Shown piece after piece: positions 5,129 through 7,383 of a stretch of 7,383 nucleotides of DNA. How positions within the stretch are numbered: position 1 is the first letter of the stretch; each line of letters opens with the position of its first letter. The stretch is from contig PACM01000039.1 in NCBI GenBank assembly GCA_002700125.1, positions 1 to 7,383 of the forward strand, in the 5' to 3' direction. The stretch comes from Dehalococcoidia bacterium. Its GTDB lineage: Bacteria; Chloroflexota; Dehalococcoidia; Lucifugimonadales; Lucifugimonadaceae. A program made the position numbers and the translations under genes. The notes beneath the pieces were generated by a model. That model did no database searches. It had not been told where the DNA came from and saw only the letters and a program-made list of their open reading frames with translations.

Positions 5129-6505
5129 ATGAAAAGAATAGTTCTTATTTTGGCAATTGGTTCCAGTAGTATTTTTTCCGAAGGAATTACAGATTTATGG
5201 TTGCAAATGGGCTATGATCCGGAACAACCAGTGGGTGAAGCATATATTAATAATATGGATAGTCGTTATTATTCCATTTATCGCGAAGATTTTCTATATG
5301 CTAGAAGTGCTGAGGAGGATACGTCAGAAAATCTGTGGTGGACTACATTTATGGTTAATTTTGATGGATGGGAGGCTCCCGCAACAACCATGTATGATAC
5401 TTGGACAGAGGAATGTCCCGGTGAAGATGATTGGGGTTGTTCAAATAATGGCACAATTCATGAGAATACCTGGGCGACAGACTGGGATATTCAAGGTTTT
5501 GTTAAAGAGCTAGATGGATACGAACTGGATACACTCTATTTAATGGGACATGCAGCAAGTCAGCTCAGTATTTTGGCAATACATTACGTACCGGATGGCT
5601 CAAATGGCAAAAGCACCATATTACAATTTGTTTTACGTAATGATGGAACTACTGCATTGAATCACTGTGATGCTTACCTTGTTTCTGATATAGATGCCGG
5701 CGGTGCTTGGTGGCCTGACCCCGAATTCACTGATTGGGAAGATGGTTGGGATGCCCTGGAATGGAATAACTCAGGTTTAGATACATCAACACGAATGGTA
5801 TACCAATATTTTCACCCAGCTATGTTGGACACCAATGAAGATGGTAGTTCAGATTATCCTAATGCTGAACCCTACATGTATGTTGGCACCGCAAAGGTAG
5901 CAGGTGGTCCTGACGATGAGGATTGGTGGAGTGCTGGAGTTGGGGATAACTGGTTGGATTTGGCAGTTGATGATGGCATTTTTTTGGAAATTGATAGTGA
6001 TGACTATGAATACGATGGTTATTATGAAGCGGACTCAACCATGGATGACCTTTGGTCCTATCTTGCTATAGGATGTGTAGATCTAGATCCTGGTGATGAA
6101 ACAGAAGTAGTTTTTGCCATGGTTGCTGCTGAAACAGAAGCTGAATTATCAGCTGCAGCTGCAGCTGCAAGGTCTGCTTGGGGAGGAACTGGGGCTAGTA
6201 TTGATGAAGGGTCATCTAGTTTACCGAAAAAGTTTACTCTACATCAGAATTATCCCAATCCTTTTAATCCCAGTACAGCGATTACATTTGATCTAAAGCA
6301 GCGGGAAAAGATTAATCTTAATATTTATGATATGAATGGTAATCATATTGCGAATCTTGTAAATAATACATTTACCCCTGGTACACATACAGTACGCTGG
6401 CAAGGTTTGACAACTGAGGGAGAAATTGTACCCTCTGGTGTTTATTTGTACCGGCTATCTGCTGGTAACAAGAGTCAGACCCGCAAAATGCTTTTCATAA
6501 AATAG
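5129..6505 (+). CDS. Secreted acidic protein with C-terminal T9SS (por) sorting domain
   Basis: A 458-residue exported protein. Residues 1-18 are a Sec signal peptide (MKRIVLILAIGSSSIFSEG). The central region (about 20-340) is strongly acidic and tryptophan-rich, with segments such as DAYLVSDIDAGG and DWWSAGVGDNW; I do not recognise its family and assign no activity. A six-alanine run at 342-347, coded by three GCTGCA units, precedes a Ser/Gly-rich linker. Residues 369-458 are the type A sorting domain of type IX secretion: FTLHQNYPNPFNPST, a beta-sandwich with INLNIYDMNG, the SGVYLYRL segment and the terminal KMLFIK. By family knowledge such proteins cross the outer membrane and are released or anchored to the surface. 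The gene is preceded by a strong Shine-Dalgarno and followed by an intrinsic terminator, so it probably ends its own transcript. Its GC content is the highest in the window. Confidence 0.85.
   Translation: MKRIVLILAIGSSSIFSEGITDLWLQMGYDPEQPVGEAYINNMDSRYYSIYREDFLYARSAEEDTSENLWWTTFMVNFDGWEAPATTMYDTWTEECPGEDDWGCSNNGTIHENTWATDWDIQGFVKELDGYELDTLYLMGHAASQLSILAIHYVPDGSNGKSTILQFVLRNDGTTALNHCDAYLVSDIDAGGAWWPDPEFTDWEDGWDALEWNNSGLDTSTRMVYQYFHPAMLDTNEDGSSDYPNAEPYMYVGTAKVAGGPDDEDWWSAGVGDNWLDLAVDDGIFLEIDSDDYEYDGYYEADSTMDDLWSYLAIGCVDLDPGDETEVVFAMVAAETEAELSAAAAAARSAWGGTGASIDEGSSSLPKKFTLHQNYPNPFNPSTAITFDLKQREKINLNIYDMNGNHIANLVNNTFTPGTHTVRWQGLTTEGEIVPSGVYLYRLSAGNKSQTRKMLFIK
6152..6169 (+). repeat. GCTGCA trinucleotide-paired repeat (three units)
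   Basis: Three perfect GCTGCA units encode Ala342 to Ala347 in the linker before the sorting domain. The repeat stays in frame by units of two codons, so copy changes would only lengthen or shorten the alanine run. Confidence 0.6.
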
Positions 6506-6522
6506 GTACGGTATCTTTTATC

Positions 6523-6563
6523 ATTAGGAAGCTCCGGTGGTCACCTTGGAGCTTCCTAATTTT
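6523..6563 (+). terminator. Intrinsic terminator after the T9SS-sorted protein gene
   Basis: A perfect 13-bp inverted repeat (ATTAGGAAGCTCC at 6523-6535, GGAGCTTCCTAAT at 6548-6560) with a 12-base loop is followed by a short T-run at 6561-6563, extending the two Ts... of the stem's AAT end. The inner loop can add GGT/ACC pairing. It begins 17 bases after the TAG at 6503-6505. The U-tract is short, so efficiency is uncertain. On the minus strand no T-run follows, so it should work in the plus direction only. Confidence 0.75.
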
Positions 6564-6571
6564 GCGATCGC

Positions 6572-6577
6572 TATAAT
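6572..6577 (+). promoter_or_regulatory. Possible -10 box for the TonB-dependent receptor gene
   Basis: TATAAT lies just downstream of the terminator and 31 bases before the receptor ATG at 6609, a sensible place for a new promoter after a transcript end. No -35 element is clear because the expected position falls in the terminator's right arm. Confidence 0.25.
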
Positions 6578-6608
6578 TAATCAGGTGACATTAGTTTATA
6601 AGCATAAT

Positions 6609-7383
6609 ATGAAATGCTGGTATACACTCCTGCTTCTCATTATTACTGGTAGTTCCGTCTTTGGTGGTACAACAGGTAAGTTAAGCGGAACTGTATTTAG
6701 CCAGGATTCCAATGAACCGCTGGCTGGGGTGAACATATTAATAGTTGGAACTCCCCTAGGAACAATTACATCTACCTACGGTGATTTCATGATCCTAAAT
6801 GTACCTCCTGGCGCCTATACTTTACGTTTCTCATACATTGGTTTTGAGACAGTAAATCTTACCGGAAATATTGTTCGTTCTGATCAAACAACATCCATTG
6901 ACATAATACTTCAAAGTACGGTATTAGAAGGATCAGAAGTAACTGTGCTTGCAGAAAAACCCTTAGTAAATAAGAACATTACCTCTTCCTTACACTCGGT
7001 AACAAGTGAAGAAATGGCCTATATGCCCGTATCAAATGTTAACGATATTATGTCAACTGTCAGCGGAGTAGTTGTGCAGGATGGGAATTTGCATATACGT
7101 GGTGGCCGAGACAACGAAGTGGCTTATATGGTTGATGGCGTACTTGCACATGATCCACTGATGGGATCCCCTGGCCAGCTGCTTTCACCCAGTTCTATTG
7201 AAGAAATGGTTGTCATTACTGGTACATACAATGCTGAATACGGGAACGCTATGTCCGCGATTGTTAATCTGGTATCAAAATCAGGGGACAATAACCATGT
7301 AGGTCGTTTACGAGTATTTACAGGTCACCCCGGCGTTATTGATAAAGACAAGTTTGGTTATGATCCGAATAAACGTGACGCTA
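6609..7383 (+). CDS. TonB-dependent outer-membrane receptor, N-terminal part (cut by window end)
   Basis: Open from ATG 6609 to the window edge, 258 codons, so the beta-barrel lies outside. Residues 1-19 are a signal peptide (MKCWYTLLLLIITGSSVFGG). Residues about 23-102 form a carboxypeptidase-regulatory-like (CarboxypepD_reg-like) beta-sandwich: GKLSGTVF, EPLAGVNILIVGT, STYGDFMILNVPPGAYTLRF, YIGFET. EVTVLAEK at 110-117 is in the place of a TonB box. From about 120 is the plug domain, with IRGGRDNEV at 163-171, YMVDGV at 173-178, SIEEMVVITGTYNAEYGNA and IVNLVSKSG. By family knowledge it imports a ligand across the outer membrane using TonB energy; the ligand cannot be told. An in-frame GTG at 6585 is an alternative start, but ATG 6609 gives the better signal peptide. 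No Shine-Dalgarno is seen at the usual distance. It lies 103 bases after the T9SS-sorted protein gene, past a terminator. Confidence 0.85.
   Translation, partial: MKCWYTLLLLIITGSSVFGGTTGKLSGTVFSQDSNEPLAGVNILIVGTPLGTITSTYGDFMILNVPPGAYTLRFSYIGFETVNLTGNIVRSDQTTSIDIILQSTVLEGSEVTVLAEKPLVNKNITSSLHSVTSEEMAYMPVSNVNDIMSTVSGVVVQDGNLHIRGGRDNEVAYMVDGVLAHDPLMGSPGQLLSPSSIEEMVVITGTYNAEYGNAMSAIVNLVSKSGDNNHVGRLRVFTGHPGVIDKDKFGYDPNKRDA

Noticed and set aside
5157..6296. Alternative-frame open frames inside the T9SS-sorted protein gene
   Set aside because: They overlap a gene with a signal peptide, a strong Shine-Dalgarno and a canonical sorting domain; the alternative peptides look like frame-shifted noise.

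Overview
The window looks like an accessory stretch of a marine bacterium of the FCB group. Candidatus Neomarinimicrobiota (SAR406) or a relative is my best guess. The signs are a secreted protein ending in a type IX secretion (por) sorting domain with the NYPNPFNP motif, a TonB-dependent receptor with an N-terminal carboxypeptidase-regulatory-like domain, and a secreted dockerin/FGE-like protein. Most genes lack a Shine-Dalgarno sequence. No rRNA, tRNA, CRISPR array or insertion sequence was seen, and the taxonomic call is inference.

Layout. Positions 1-87 may hold the tail of an upstream gene. 161-1498 (+) encodes a secreted protein with two cysteine-framed dockerin-like calcium repeats followed by an FGE/SUMF1-type domain. 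Converging on it from the right is a tight three-gene minus-strand operon, 4032 to 1517 in transcription order. It encodes a DUF3419/BtaA-like SAM-dependent 3-amino-3-carboxypropyl transferase, a GNAT-like acyltransferase with a long C-terminal extension, and a haem-oxygenase-like diiron oxidase (HDO). The first two genes overlap by ATGA and the last two abut as TAAATG. A 319-bp AT-rich divergent spacer (4033-4351) follows, then a class I methyltransferase (4352-5014, +). Next come a secreted T9SS-sorted acidic protein with a strong Shine-Dalgarno (5129-6505, +), a clear intrinsic terminator (6523-6563) and the first 258 codons of a TonB-dependent receptor (6609 to the window edge).

The most interesting unit is the operon. 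An enzyme fold that takes the aminocarboxypropyl group from SAM, an acyltransferase fold and a diiron oxidase fold, translated as one coupled unit, have the logic of a small-molecule pathway: build an amino-acid-like intermediate, acylate it, then oxidise, cleave or N-oxygenate it. I recognise the families but no characterised pathway with exactly this triad, so the product is unknown. The operon is markedly more AT-rich than the genes to its right (10 G/C of 60 at 3661-3720 versus 35 of 60 at 5701-5760), which fits an acquired cassette but does not prove it. The flanking secreted proteins and the receptor look like ordinary FCB envelope genes with no visible functional tie to the operon.
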